The notes: generated from the letters alone by a model not told the origin. Numbered from the stretch's first letter, positions 31,258 through 40,339 are shown. The stretch: DNA of 62,348 bases from VGCC01 sp044375955 (GCA_044375955.1 JBILLS010000005.1:1-62348); one strand, 5' to 3'. Program-made: numbers and translations.

Positions 31258-32037
31258 GTGTCCGAGCCCCCCAGTCTCTCAGCCGAGGCCTGGGAGGCGG
31301 TGCACGCATCGGAGTCGCGCGCCGGGGTCACCATCCGAACGGTCGACGACCACCAGGGGATCGCCGATGCCCGCGCCATATTCGACGCGGTGTGGCCGCC
31401 CCTGGAAGGTGGGACGCAGCTCCCGCCGAACCTTTTCATCGCCCTGCTGCACGCGGGCGGCTACGCCTGCGTCGCCTATCTGGGTGATGCACCGGTGGCC
31501 GCAACCATGGGTTTCCTCGGCGAAGACCGACACATCCATTCACATATGGCCGGTGTACTCGAGCCGTACCGTGACCGCCGCATCGGCACGGCGATGAAGC
31601 GGCACCAGCGAGCGTGGTGCCTGGACCGCGGGATCGACACCGTCATCTGGACCTTCGATCCCCTCGTCAAGCGCAATGCGCGGCTCAACATCGGGATGCT
31701 CGGCGTCGACGTCGAGGGCTACGAGCCCGATTACTACGGCGAGATGCCCGATGCGATCAATGCCGGTGATCCCTCGGATCGGGTCTTTGCGATGTGGCGC
31801 CTGCGGAGTGATACAGCGCGGCGGGCCTTACGTGCACCGATACCGCCGATCGAGCCCACCAGCGGTGATCGCGTCATCGACCTCCCCGACGACATCGTGG
31901 CGATACGCCAGCGGTATCCGGCCGATGCCCAGCGATGGCGCATGCGGGTACGTGAGCAGATGATGGCTGCACTCGACGAGGGATTCACCGTGCGAGGACT
32001 GAATGCAGCGGGCGACTACGTGATGGGTGAACCATGA
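31258..32037 (+). CDS. GNAT-superfamily acyltransferase (COG3375 type), probable amino-acid N-succinyltransferase
   Basis: A 259-aa acyltransferase. The CoA-binding region is EPYRDRRIGTAMKRHQRAWC, preceded by beta strands VAATMGFLGED and HIHSHMAGV, and followed by IDTVIWTFDPLVKRNARLNI, a signature of this acetyltransferase group. COG3375 proteins recurrently neighbour NSAR-type enolases; in Geobacillus the partner is a succinyltransferase. GTG at 31258 was selected, and the stop overlaps the racemase start by 4 nt. Donor (succinyl- or acetyl-CoA) is not resolvable from sequence. Confidence 0.8.
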   Translation: MSEPPSLSAEAWEAVHASESRAGVTIRTVDDHQGIADARAIFDAVWPPLEGGTQLPPNLFIALLHAGGYACVAYLGDAPVAATMGFLGEDRHIHSHMAGVLEPYRDRRIGTAMKRHQRAWCLDRGIDTVIWTFDPLVKRNARLNIGMLGVDVEGYEPDYYGEMPDAINAGDPSDRVFAMWRLRSDTARRALRAPIPPIEPTSGDRVIDLPDDIVAIRQRYPADAQRWRMRVREQMMAALDEGFTVRGLNAAGDYVMGEP

Positions 32038-33137
32038 TCGAACGTTTCCGACTCCACATGCTGGAGATCCCCCTGGTTCGCCCCTTCCGCACCAGTTTCG
32101 GAAGCCAGGATGTGCGCGACGTACTCCTCGTCGAAGCAGTCGACGATTCCGGCGCACGGGGCTGGGGGGAGTGCGTGACCATGGCCTGGCCGGGCTACAG
32201 CTCCGAGTACACCTCCGCCGCGGTCGACGTCGTGCGCGATCACCTCATCCCAGCCCTCGGTCCCGCGGTGGATAGTGACCCGGTGACCGTGCGAGACACG
32301 CTGGAGACACTGCGCGGTCACCCGATGGCGAAGGCGGCGGTATCCACGGCCCTGCTCGACGTGTGGTTGCGCATGCGCGAGGAGTCCCTGGCGCAGTACC
32401 TCGGTGCTTCGCGCACGGAGGTGGAGTGCGGCGTCAGTGTCGGTATCCCGGCGGATATGGAGGCACTGCTCGAGGAAGTGGGCCAGTACGTCGAGGCGGG
32501 TTATCGACGAATCAAGCTCAAGATCGAACCGGGCTGGGACCTCGAGCCGGTAGCCGCGGTGCGCGAGATGTGGCCGCGGATCCCTCTGCAGGTCGACGCC
32601 AACCAGGCCTACACCCGAGACCACGCACGTCACCTCGCCCGCCTCGACGAGTACAACCTGCTGCTCATCGAGCAGCCGTTGCCGGAGGACGACCTCTGGG
32701 GGCACCGGCTCGTGGCGGACGCCATGGATACCCCGGTATGCCTGGATGAGTCGATTCTCTCGTTGGCCTCCGCGGAATCGGCCATCGAGTTCGGCTGTAC
32801 CGAGATCATCAACATCAAACCGGGGCGGGTCGGCGGGTATGTCACTGCGCGGGAGATCCACGACCTCTGCCGTGAGCGTGCCATCCCGGTGTGGTGCGGC
32901 GGGATGTTGGAGACCGGAATCGGGCGCGCAGCGAATCTCGCCCTTGCCGCACTACCGAACTTCACCCTCCCCGGCGACACCAGCGCCTCCGATCGGTACT
33001 ACCGAGTCGACATCACGGCGCCGTTCGTCCTGGACCACGGCTGTCTCCCCGTTCCTTCGGGACCGGGAATCGGGGTCGATCCGATCCCCGAGGAGATGCA
33101 ACGCAACCGCCAGGCGGTGTGGGAGATCCCTATCTAG
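32034..33137 (+). CDS. N-succinylamino-acid racemase / o-succinylbenzoate synthase family enzyme
   Basis: A 367-aa enolase-superfamily enzyme of the MenC/NSAR group. Catalytic elements: the KxK motif in RRIKLKIEPGW, metal ligands in VDANQAY, IEQPLPEDD and CLDESI, and the second-base lysine in NIKPGRVGGY, then GGMLETGIGRAANLALAAL. Members catalyse OSB synthesis for menaquinone, N-succinylamino acid racemisation, or both. The gene overlaps a GNAT acyltransferase and lies opposite an M20 hydrolase, favouring the racemase role; no other men genes are in the window. It overlaps the helicase-associated gene by 4 nt at the 3' end. Confidence 0.88.
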   Translation: MIERFRLHMLEIPLVRPFRTSFGSQDVRDVLLVEAVDDSGARGWGECVTMAWPGYSSEYTSAAVDVVRDHLIPALGPAVDSDPVTVRDTLETLRGHPMAKAAVSTALLDVWLRMREESLAQYLGASRTEVECGVSVGIPADMEALLEEVGQYVEAGYRRIKLKIEPGWDLEPVAAVREMWPRIPLQVDANQAYTRDHARHLARLDEYNLLLIEQPLPEDDLWGHRLVADAMDTPVCLDESILSLASAESAIEFGCTEIINIKPGRVGGYVTAREIHDLCRERAIPVWCGGMLETGIGRAANLALAALPNFTLPGDTSASDRYYRVDITAPFVLDHGCLPVPSGPGIGVDPIPEEMQRNRQAVWEIPI

Positions 33138-34813
33138 GCGGGAAGCACAGCGGCGATGCGCGAGATCGTCAGGTTGCGCACCTGCTCGAGTCCGAAGTCG
33201 AATGCCGTGACGGTCCCGCCTCCCATGCGGATCGGCTCCATGTGGATCATCACTGTTTCTCCGCTTGCATCCGCATAGCCGATTCGGATCGGCGCATGCG
33301 CCTCGATGGCGTTGCGCAATGCCGTGACGACCGCGCCCGTGGACATCGGTTCGACGTCGACAACCACGTCGGTGGACTCGGTGCGCATGCCTGCGCGCAA
33401 CCCGGCCACGACCGCCGCGATGAGTCTCTCCTGGTTTCTGCGCGTGACGGTGACCTGGGGCTCATCCCAGGTGAGGATCTGCGGTGGTGTCTGGTTCACG
33501 GGTGCGCGATCCGCGTCCTCGATGAGGTAGGTCATGGCGCCTGGCAGGGGAATCGCGCTGTGTCCGGTGAGCCATGCCTGGATCTCCTTGGCCCGCAGAC
33601 CGCGACGAAGTCCACGCTGCACACTCGAGGTGGACATGCGGAAGACGGAGGCGTGTCCCCGTGATTCGACGTCGGCGAAGCGACCGATGGCCAGGCGCAT
33701 GGACATCGGGAGCGGCCCCGGGCAGGTGATCGTCATGTCGACCTGGGGGATGACCCGGTCGATGACGGGGGGCATGATCGCGGCGAGCCCGGTTTCGCGG
33801 TGGTCGATCCACGCCCGCCCGATTGGGGTGACCACACCGCGCACGGTGAGTCCGAGACTCTCGGTTTCGGCAAGGGTCGCGCGGACCACGGCATCACGTG
33901 CAGCGCCCGCCCGGCGGGGGAACTGGTAGGAGGCCGCCGCGATCACGGTCTCGGCGGTGACCTGTTCCCCGACCTGAGTGTCGGTGACGAGTGCGAGGGT
34001 CATGCGGCGCGCTGCCGGCGTGAGCGCGGAATCGGTCGAGGGATCGAGGGGTCGTCGATCGGGTGCGAAGCCGACCCGCGGCATCGTTACCCACGCGTCG
34101 ACGAGTTGACGCCATTGGTCCGCGGGCGTGAGCGCGCACCACGCGGTGAAGCGGTCCGTGGCCATCCACGCGCGGGTGTCCAACGCGATGAGGTGGGTAG
34201 CTGTGGCACATTCCACGAGGAGCGATGCCTCCTCGGGCGCGACACCGACAGCGTCCGCGAGTGCCGACAGATCGCGCGCGGAGATTCCATCCGAGCGCAG
34301 TGCGGGAACCGGATTGAAAGAGATCTCGTCGACCAGCATCGCCATGTGGTCGATCAGCACCAGGATCTCCGAGACGCCGGCTTCGTCGCCGAGTGCGTGG
34401 ATGGCACCCGTTCCCACCGTGGGCGGTGTCGACGGTGGCGGCGCGATCTCGGGCACCATGCCTGCGACCGACGTGACGACCCGCAGTGCATCCGGATCGC
34501 CCCAGACGAGGCCGAGTGTTCGAAGGTCGTCGATCGCCGCACCTGCTGCTTCCGGATCGACCGGGACCCGCGCGATCCAGGAGTCGCGGTCCGGCTGTGC
34601 CACGGAGAGGCAGTAGAGCGACAGGGTATCGAGGGAGTCCAGGCAGCGGGCGATCGACGGCCCGGCCGTGGCGCGGGTGGTCAGTGCGGTCATGTCCGAA
34701 GGTGCAGGGGAGATGAGGTCGGGTCTGCGTCTGAGGAGATCGGCCAGTTCCTCATCCGGGCGGCGACGCAGGTCATCGGCGAGGCTCTTCGGCCTCGTAT
34801 GGGTCTCAGGCAT
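33134..34813 (-). CDS. Helicase-associated protein (XPB-linked, Rv0862c-like)
   Basis: A 559-aa protein of the actinobacterial family annotated as helicase C-terminal domain-containing, encoded next to XPB in mycobacteria. The N-terminus SLADDLRRRPDEELADLLRRRPDL is family-typical. A long helical middle contains winged-helix-like segments, and the C-terminal part (SVQRGLRRGLRAKEIQAWL, then EPIRMGGGTVTAFDFG) resembles the XPB associated domain. Walker motifs are absent. It probably serves as a partner or regulator of XPB. Start is ATG at 34813. It is separated from XPB by the M20/GNAT/NSAR genes. Confidence 0.78.
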   Translation of the reverse strand: MPETHTRPKSLADDLRRRPDEELADLLRRRPDLISPAPSDMTALTTRATAGPSIARCLDSLDTLSLYCLSVAQPDRDSWIARVPVDPEAAGAAIDDLRTLGLVWGDPDALRVVTSVAGMVPEIAPPPSTPPTVGTGAIHALGDEAGVSEILVLIDHMAMLVDEISFNPVPALRSDGISARDLSALADAVGVAPEEASLLVECATATHLIALDTRAWMATDRFTAWCALTPADQWRQLVDAWVTMPRVGFAPDRRPLDPSTDSALTPAARRMTLALVTDTQVGEQVTAETVIAAASYQFPRRAGAARDAVVRATLAETESLGLTVRGVVTPIGRAWIDHRETGLAAIMPPVIDRVIPQVDMTITCPGPLPMSMRLAIGRFADVESRGHASVFRMSTSSVQRGLRRGLRAKEIQAWLTGHSAIPLPGAMTYLIEDADRAPVNQTPPQILTWDEPQVTVTRRNQERLIAAVVAGLRAGMRTESTDVVVDVEPMSTGAVVTALRNAIEAHAPIRIGYADASGETVMIHMEPIRMGGGTVTAFDFGLEQVRNLTISRIAAVLPA

Positions 34814-34953
34814 CAGCCCCGCCGCGCACCGGGATGGGAGAGAGGGGCGGGCATTCGTCCAGGATAGGCCCACGCCAGGCGCTGTCCCCGGGCCGTTCGG
34901 TGCCCGCTAACCTTTTGGACTCTGAGCCGACCGGCTCGACTACGGAGGTTGCG

Positions 34954-35337
34954 GTGCCCACCGGAACTGTGAAGTGGTACGACTCCACCAAGGGGTTCGG
35001 CTTCATCTCCTCGGATGATGGCGAGGACGTGTTCGTGCACGTCTCCACGCTGCCCGCGGGGGTCACGTCGTTGAAGCCGGGTTCCCGCGTGGACTTCGGT
35101 GTGGTGGATGGGCGCCGGGGTAAGCAGGCATTGAGCGTGACCGTGCTCGAGACACCTCCGTCGCTTGTGAAGGGTTCGCGCAAGGATCCTGACGACATGG
35201 CCGTCATCATCGAAGACCTGATCAAGTTGCTCGACAACATCAGCAATCAGATGCGGCGCGGGAAGTATCCGACCGACGCGATGGCGCAGAAGACCGCGGC
35301 GGTGCTGCGTGCCGTCGCCGACGACCTGGACGTGTAG
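34954..35337 (+). CDS. Cold-shock-domain protein with helical C-terminal extension
   Basis: A 127-aa protein. Residues 1-65 are a cold-shock domain with RNP1-like KGFGFISSDDG and RNP2-like DVFVHVS motifs, beginning TGTVKWYDSTK. The C-terminal 60 residues are helical (DMAVIIEDLIKLLDNISNQM, KTAAVLRAVADDL), as in the longer CspB proteins of actinobacteria (Rv0871-like). It probably binds single-stranded RNA as a chaperone. GTG at 34954 has GGAGG upstream. A DUF3027 gene follows by 2 nt, a conserved pairing. Confidence 0.9.
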   Translation: MPTGTVKWYDSTKGFGFISSDDGEDVFVHVSTLPAGVTSLKPGSRVDFGVVDGRRGKQALSVTVLETPPSLVKGSRKDPDDMAVIIEDLIKLLDNISNQMRRGKYPTDAMAQKTAAVLRAVADDLDV

Positions 35338-35339
35338 TC

Positions 35340-36098
35340 GTGGCCGGCGCTGCAATCATCAAGGACGATTCCGTCGTCATCACCGCGGTCGAGGCCGCCG
35401 AGGCCGCCGCGCGTGCAGAGGCTTCGACCGTGGGCGAGCATCTTGGCGCCTACATGGAGTCCGAGAACGTTGCGGTCCACCGCTTCACGTGCACCGATCC
35501 CGCGTACGCGGGCTGGGTGTGGGCGGTCACCGTCGCACGCGCGCCGCGTATCAAGACCCCGACCATCAGCGACGTGGTGCTCCTCCCGGGTGAAGGTGCA
35601 CTCGTAGCACCCGCGTGGGTGCCGTGGAGTGAGCGCATTCGCCCGGGTGATCTCGGTGTCGGCGATGTCCTTCCCACACCGGCTGATGATCCACGCCTCG
35701 TGCCGGGCTACACCGGTGAGGCCGATGTCGACGGCGCCGCCGGCGAGGAGCCCCTGGGTCTCCTGCGCTGGGTCTGGGGCGTCGGAAGGGAACGGGTGCT
35801 CTCCACCTGGGGTCGCGACGTCGCCGCCGATCGCTGGGATGTGGGGGACTTCGGTCCGCACGCGGAGATGGCCCAGGCGGCATCCATGCACTGCGACAGC
35901 TGCGGATTCCTCGTCAGCATCGGTGGGCCCCTCGGGCAGGCGTTCGGAGTGTGTGCCAACGAGATGTCGCCGGCCGATGGCCGGATGGTCTCACTGGGTT
36001 ATGGATGCGGTGCGCACTCGCAGGTCGCCGTCGACATCGTGCCCACGACATTGACCGAGCGTGAGGAGGATGTGGCCGTCGAACTCGGTCACTCCTGA
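35340..36098 (+). CDS. DUF3027 protein
   Basis: A 252-aa actinobacterial protein of unknown role. An acidic/alanine-rich N-terminus (VEAAEAAARAEA) precedes the conserved core (GWVWAVTVARAPR, EGALVAPAWVPWSERIRPGDLG) and a cysteine-bearing C-terminus with CDSCGFLVS, FGVCANEMSP and YGCGAHSQV, which may bind a metal. It is adjacent to the cold-shock gene, as in other actinobacteria, and shares 10 nt of 3' overlap with the DUF2530 gene. The start is GTG at 35340. Confidence 0.85.
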   Translation: MAGAAIIKDDSVVITAVEAAEAAARAEASTVGEHLGAYMESENVAVHRFTCTDPAYAGWVWAVTVARAPRIKTPTISDVVLLPGEGALVAPAWVPWSERIRPGDLGVGDVLPTPADDPRLVPGYTGEADVDGAAGEEPLGLLRWVWGVGRERVLSTWGRDVAADRWDVGDFGPHAEMAQAASMHCDSCGFLVSIGGPLGQAFGVCANEMSPADGRMVSLGYGCGAHSQVAVDIVPTTLTEREEDVAVELGHS

Positions 36099-36292
36099 AT
36101 CCGGCGGGCGCGCCGGCGGAAGTACGGCAGCGCCAGGGTGCCGGTGATCGTTCCGGCGGCGGCGACGCCCCACCACCAGATGCCCTCCGCGGGCGGGCTG
36201 ATGGGTAGGAGCGCGGAAGCCGCGATCAGCGCCATGACCCAGAGGATCGTGGCGATCGCGGTGGGCAGGATCGCCGTGCGGTCCGAGTTCAT
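36089..36292 (-). CDS. DUF2530 small membrane protein
   Basis: A 67-aa protein with two transmembrane helices (AIATILWVMALIAASALL and GIWWWGVAAAGTITGTLAL) and a basic C-terminus YFRRRARRIQE. This matches the actinobacterial DUF2530 family, encoded between DUF3027 and an AzgA-type purine permease in many genomes. Function is unknown. It overlaps DUF3027 by 10 nt, convergent, and is divergent from the permease. Confidence 0.82.
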   Translation of the reverse strand: MNSDRTAILPTAIATILWVMALIAASALLPISPPAEGIWWWGVAAAGTITGTLALPYFRRRARRIQE

Positions 36293-36467
36293 CGACCTTC
36301 TCCTGTGCCGAGTGTGGCGTCTGCGTCGGAGGATACGCCCGTTGACGGAGAGGTAACAGCAATTCCTGACGTGAACGGGGCCTGAACAATAGGTTATGCG
36401 CGTCCCGGGTTGGCGCCCCCCGCGTATTCCCTGAGCCCGGACTCCATCGAGAGCTCAGGAGGTATGC

Positions 36468-37937
36468 GTGTCCCTAACCGATTCCCGCCAGGTCAGCGGC
36501 TTCGACCGCTGGTTCGAGCTGACCGCGCGCGGGTCCACCTACAGCCGGGAGATCCGGGGCGGTGTCGTCACGTTCTTCACCATGGCGTACATCGTCGTTC
36601 TTAACCCGCTGATCATCGGCACCGCCAAGGACATCAACGGTCAATACATCGGCGCCACCGATGACATCGTCAAGTCCATCACCATGGTTGGTGCTGCTAC
36701 CGCCCTCGTCGCAGGGTTGCTGACGATTCTCATGGGGGCCATCGGCCGCTTCCCGATCGCGATCGCCGCGGGCCTCGGCCTCAACGGCTTCGTCGCTTTC
36801 ACGCTCGCTCCCCAGATGACCTGGGCCGACGCTATGGGCCTGGTGGTCATCGAAGGCATAGTGATCCTGCTCCTGGTGATCACCGGATTCCGTGCAGCGG
36901 TGTTCACGGCGGTCCCGGAGCAACTCAAGTACGCCATCGGCGTCGGCATCGGTCTGTTCATCACGCTGATCGGCCTGGTGGACTCAGGGATCGTCAAGCC
37001 GGGCGTTCCGCTCATCAGCTTCGGCACGGGGGGCGAGCTGCAGGGGTGGCCGACGTTCGTCTTCGTGTTCGGCCTTCTGCTCACCATCGTCCTGGTGGTG
37101 CGCAAGGTCAAAGGCGCGATCCTCATCGGCATCCTCGCCACCGCGGTGCTCGCGATCATCCTCGAGACCTCGCTGGGGCTCGGCCCGCGCGTCGGTGCGG
37201 ATGGTCAGATCGCCAATCCGGTGGGCTGGAGCCTCAACGTTCCATCAGTACCCGAGCAGGTGATCGCAACACCCGATCTCGGACTCCTGGGCCAGTTCAA
37301 CCTGCTGGGTTCGTGGTCTGCCATCGGCGTGATCGCCACGATCCTCGCGATCTTCTCCCTGATGCTGAGTGATTTCTTCGACACGATGGGTACCGCTTTC
37401 GGTTTGGCTACCGAGGCGGATCTCATCGACAAGCAAGGCAACATCCCGCACTTCCAGAGCATCCTGGTCGTGGACTCGGTAGCCGCGGCCGCAGGTGGTG
37501 CAGCATCGGTGTCGACGAACACCTCCTACATCGAATCCGCCTCGGGTATCGGTGAAGGTGCGCGCACCGGAATTGCATCCCTCGTGACGGGCGCACTGTT
37601 CCTCATCGCGATGTTCTTCACCCCACTGGTAACGGTGATCCCGCATGAGGCGGCGACACCGGCGCTCGTGGTTGTGGGCTTCCTGATGATGACGCAGATC
37701 CGTCACATCAACTTCCTCGACTACACCATAGGTATCCCCGCGTTCCTCACGATCGCGTTGATGCCGTTCACGTATTCGATCACGGTCGGGATCGGTGCCG
37801 GCTTCGTGTCCTGGCTGGTCATCAAGATCTTCCAGGGCAAAGCCCGCGAGGTGAATTGGTTGATGTGGGTGGTCTCGATCGCCTTCATCATCTACTTCGC
37901 CGTGTCGCCGATCGAATCATTGCTCGGAGTCGGCTAA
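36468..37937 (+). CDS. AzgA-type NCS2 purine permease
   Basis: A 489-aa transporter of the nucleobase-cation-symport-2 AzgA subgroup (adenine, guanine, hypoxanthine). The N-terminal RGSTYSREIRGGVVTFFTMAY is distinctive; further motifs are GLGLNGFVAFTLAP, the substrate-helix SDFFDTMGTAFGLA and SVSTNTSYIESASGIGEGARTG (written here as parts of one conserved region). About 13-14 helices are predicted. GTG at 36468 is placed after AGGAGG. A 175-bp divergent gap separates it from DUF2530; no purine riboswitch was recognised there. Confidence 0.92.
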   Translation: MSLTDSRQVSGFDRWFELTARGSTYSREIRGGVVTFFTMAYIVVLNPLIIGTAKDINGQYIGATDDIVKSITMVGAATALVAGLLTILMGAIGRFPIAIAAGLGLNGFVAFTLAPQMTWADAMGLVVIEGIVILLLVITGFRAAVFTAVPEQLKYAIGVGIGLFITLIGLVDSGIVKPGVPLISFGTGGELQGWPTFVFVFGLLLTIVLVVRKVKGAILIGILATAVLAIILETSLGLGPRVGADGQIANPVGWSLNVPSVPEQVIATPDLGLLGQFNLLGSWSAIGVIATILAIFSLMLSDFFDTMGTAFGLATEADLIDKQGNIPHFQSILVVDSVAAAAGGAASVSTNTSYIESASGIGEGARTGIASLVTGALFLIAMFFTPLVTVIPHEAATPALVVVGFLMMTQIRHINFLDYTIGIPAFLTIALMPFTYSITVGIGAGFVSWLVIKIFQGKAREVNWLMWVVSIAFIIYFAVSPIESLLGVG

Positions 37938-37941
37938 TCGG

Positions 37942-37983
37942 GCGCGGGTCCACGCCTCCTACGCTGGGGGTGTGGACCCGCGC
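37942..37983 (+). repeat. 12-bp inverted repeat after azgA-type gene
   Basis: GCGCGGGTCCAC (37942-37953) and its exact complement GTGGACCCGCGC (37972-37983) enclose an 18-nt loop. It lies 4 bp after the permease stop, with no T-tract. It may be a weak terminator for the permease; its right arm also includes the putative GTG start of the following 26-aa ORF, which would be sequestered in the folded RNA. Confidence 0.55.
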
Positions 37984-38052
37984 ACCCGTCGCATCATCAC
38001 GCTCGCAATCCTTGGCGCCTTTATTGGCGTGATCGTCCTCGCATCCCTCTAG
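37972..38052 (+). CDS. Possible 26-aa single-helix membrane peptide
   Basis: A short ORF, GTG to TAG, encoding a basic start (MDPRTRRI) and one hydrophobic helix (ITLAILGAFIGVIVLASL). Its form is that of a small membrane protein with positive-inside topology. A GGGGGT just upstream could serve as a ribosome site. The start codon lies in the right arm of an inverted repeat, and the stop overlaps the convergent MFS gene by 4 nt. No family is recognised, and it could be chance coding. Confidence 0.4.
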   Translation: MDPRTRRIITLAILGAFIGVIVLASL

Positions 38053-39230
38053 TGAGCCCGGGCCTCCTCGTTCTGTGGGAGCGGTGACAGGGTCAGGATC
38101 GTGAACGCGGCAATCATCAGCACGGGGATGATGAGGAAAGCCGCGTGGACGCTGAAGCGGTCAGAAAGAAGCCCGAGTGCGAAAGGCGCAGTGCCGACCG
38201 CGACGCCACCCCATGCAGAGGCGAGGCCCGAGGCCTTGTCCGTGAGGCCACCGGAGGCGCGCACAGAACGTGCCACGCCGAGCGGCCAGTTCACCGACAG
38301 CCCAAGGCCGACGATGAAGAGTCCGATCAACACCACGACGGTCGAAAGACTGAACCACGCGATCACGAATCCAGTCAGAGTGACGGCAATCCCTGTTCGC
38401 AGTAGGAGATCGATCGGTTTCGTCTCCGCGAGGCGAGCACCGATGATGCGACCGATGAGCATTCCCCCGGTCAGTGTCCCCAAGGCGGCCGCGGCTGTCT
38501 CGGCGCTCAGGCCGACCCGGTCTCGGAGTAGATCAGCACTCCATAACAGGAATGTGAATTCAGTCGCCACCAAGAGTGCACCCAACGTCAGCGACCACCA
38601 GAACTGTCGTGGGGGCCGCGCATGCGTCGTCTCCCGTACCAGAACCTCACGCGGGACTACGTAGGCCGCGGCCCATCGAGTGCGAAAAACCTCGCTTATC
38701 ACCAACCCGACGATGAGGACCCACAGTCCCACTCTCCATCCGAGGAAGGTGGCTGCGCCGATGCCGATGACTATCGGAGCCATGAATCCGGTCACTGCTG
38801 CGAACGCGTTTCCTTCTGTTATAGCGGCGGGCCCCGCACCCTTTTGGTGATCCAAGATGAAGGCGTTGCTTCCCACGATGATGACCGTGCCGAAGATGCC
38901 GATCAATGTCACACCGATGAGTGATGCGGTCAGACCCCCAGGTCCGGTGTAGACGGCAAGCCCGATACACATGCCGATCACACCGATGCGCAATGCCGTC
39001 CCCCGACCTATGCGGGTGATCACGTAGGGGATTGCGAGAGCAGAGAGGACGTTCGCGGCTGCGTAGCAGGCTGCGTGGAGGCCGGAGACCGTGCGGGACG
39101 TCATCTGTTCATCGCGGAGGAGCGCCTGGGTTGCGCCGAAACCCGTGATGAAGAAGGAGAAGAGCGAGATCTGGGCGTAACTGATCCAGGTGGGAGCGTC
39201 GTGCAGTGGTCGTTCCCGACGACCGGTCAT
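38049..39230 (-). CDS. MFS transporter
   Basis: A 393-aa major facilitator with 12 predicted helices in two six-helix halves joined near residue 200. The N-terminal half has the GIGMCIGLAVYTG and GSNAFILDHQKG loops, and the C-terminal half the MFS-like GGMLIGRIIGARLAE and SVNWPLGVARSVRASGG. Substrate is unknown. Its ATG overlaps the serC stop by 4 nt, so it is likely in the same transcript as serC; an amino-acid or metabolite exporter would fit but is not shown. Confidence 0.85.
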   Translation of the reverse strand: MTGRRERPLHDAPTWISYAQISLFSFFITGFGATQALLRDEQMTSRTVSGLHAACYAAANVLSALAIPYVITRIGRGTALRIGVIGMCIGLAVYTGPGGLTASLIGVTLIGIFGTVIIVGSNAFILDHQKGAGPAAITEGNAFAAVTGFMAPIVIGIGAATFLGWRVGLWVLIVGLVISEVFRTRWAAAYVVPREVLVRETTHARPPRQFWWSLTLGALLVATEFTFLLWSADLLRDRVGLSAETAAAALGTLTGGMLIGRIIGARLAETKPIDLLLRTGIAVTLTGFVIAWFSLSTVVVLIGLFIVGLGLSVNWPLGVARSVRASGGLTDKASGLASAWGGVAVGTAPFALGLLSDRFSVHAAFLIIPVLMIAAFTILTLSPLPQNEEARAH

Positions 39231-40339
39231 GCCAGATGGGCGATCACGTAGTCGATGCTGGCGATGAGTCGGCGCACGTCGTCGGGCTCGACCGCGGGGA
39301 ATACCGCGATGCGCAATTGGTTGCGGCCGAGTTTCCGGTACGGCTCGGTGTCGACGATGCCATTAGCCCGCAACGCGGCACAGATCTTGGTCGCGTCGAT
39401 CGAGTCATCGATGTCGATCGTTGCCACGACCCCAGAGCGCAGGGCTGGATCCGACACGAATGGTGATGCGACCCCGCTGGCCTCTGCCCAGGAATACAGC
39501 AGGCCGGAGGACTCATCCGTTCGCTGCACGCACCAGCGCAGGCCCCCCTGGGAGTTGAACCAATCGACCTGTTCGGCCATCAGCAGGATGGTGGCGAGTG
39601 CGGGAGTGTTGTACGTCTGGTCCTGCACCGAGTTCTCTACCGCGGTCTGGAGGTCGAGGAAGTCCGGAATCCACCGGCCGGATTCCTTGATCTCCGTCAC
39701 GCGGGCGAGAGCGGTGGGGGACATCAGGGCGAACCAGAGGCCACCATCGGAACCGAAGCTCTTCTGCGGTGCGAAGTAGTAGACGTCGAACTCCGATGCG
39801 TCCACGGCGAGACCGCCGGCGGCTGATGTCGCGTCGATCACCGTCAGGGCATCGTCGGCCGGAACACGTCGCGGTGTCACGGCGACTCCGGTCGAGGTCT
39901 CGTTGTGGGGGCTGCAATACGCGTCGATTCCCGTAGCGACTTCGAATCCGGGAGCGCTGCCGGGATCGGCGACGCGGATGTCGGGGGCCCCCAGGTGTGG
40001 CGCTTTTTTGGCGCAGGAGGCGAACTTGGCGCCGAACTCCCCGAAGGAGAGGAATTGTGCTCGGTCGCGAATCAGGCTGAACGTGGCGATATCCCAGAAG
40101 GCGGTGGAACCACCGTTGCCGAGCACCACCTCGTACCCCTCCGGGAGGCTGAAGAGCTCGCGCAGGCCCTGGCGCAACCGGCCCACCTGGGACTTCACGG
40201 TTTTCTGCCGGTGTGAGGTACCCAGGTACGTCTGCCATACCCCCGCCAGTGCGTCGACCTGCGCCTTGCGCACCTTCGAGGGTCCGGAGCCGAAGCGACC
40301 GTCGGCGGGAAGCAGGTCGGAGGGGATGGTGATGCTCAC
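39227..40339 (-). CDS. serC: Phosphoserine aminotransferase
   Basis: A 370-aa PLP aminotransferase making phosphoserine from 3-phosphohydroxypyruvate, also used in the B6 pathway of some bacteria. It is of the mycobacterial type: DGRFGSGPSKVRKAQ, LGTSHRQKTVKSQVGRLRQG, NGGSTAFWD, and the PLP lysine in YYFAPQKSFGSDGGLW. GTG at 40339, with AAAGGAA upstream, is the best start. It is divergent from pdxH by 90 bp, a vitamin-B6-themed neighbourhood since SerC uses PLP. Confidence 0.94.
   Translation of the reverse strand: MSITIPSDLLPADGRFGSGPSKVRKAQVDALAGVWQTYLGTSHRQKTVKSQVGRLRQGLRELFSLPEGYEVVLGNGGSTAFWDIATFSLIRDRAQFLSFGEFGAKFASCAKKAPHLGAPDIRVADPGSAPGFEVATGIDAYCSPHNETSTGVAVTPRRVPADDALTVIDATSAAGGLAVDASEFDVYYFAPQKSFGSDGGLWFALMSPTALARVTEIKESGRWIPDFLDLQTAVENSVQDQTYNTPALATILLMAEQVDWFNSQGGLRWCVQRTDESSGLLYSWAEASGVASPFVSDPALRSGVVATIDIDDSIDATKICAALRANGIVDTEPYRKLGRNQLRIAVFPAVEPDDVRRLIASIDYVIAHLA

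Noticed and set aside
36293..36467. Possible purine riboswitch in the leader of the AzgA-type permease.
   Set aside because: The leader shows a short CTGAGC/GCTCAG pairing but none of the conserved purine-riboswitch loop sequences, and such switches are rare in actinomycetes.
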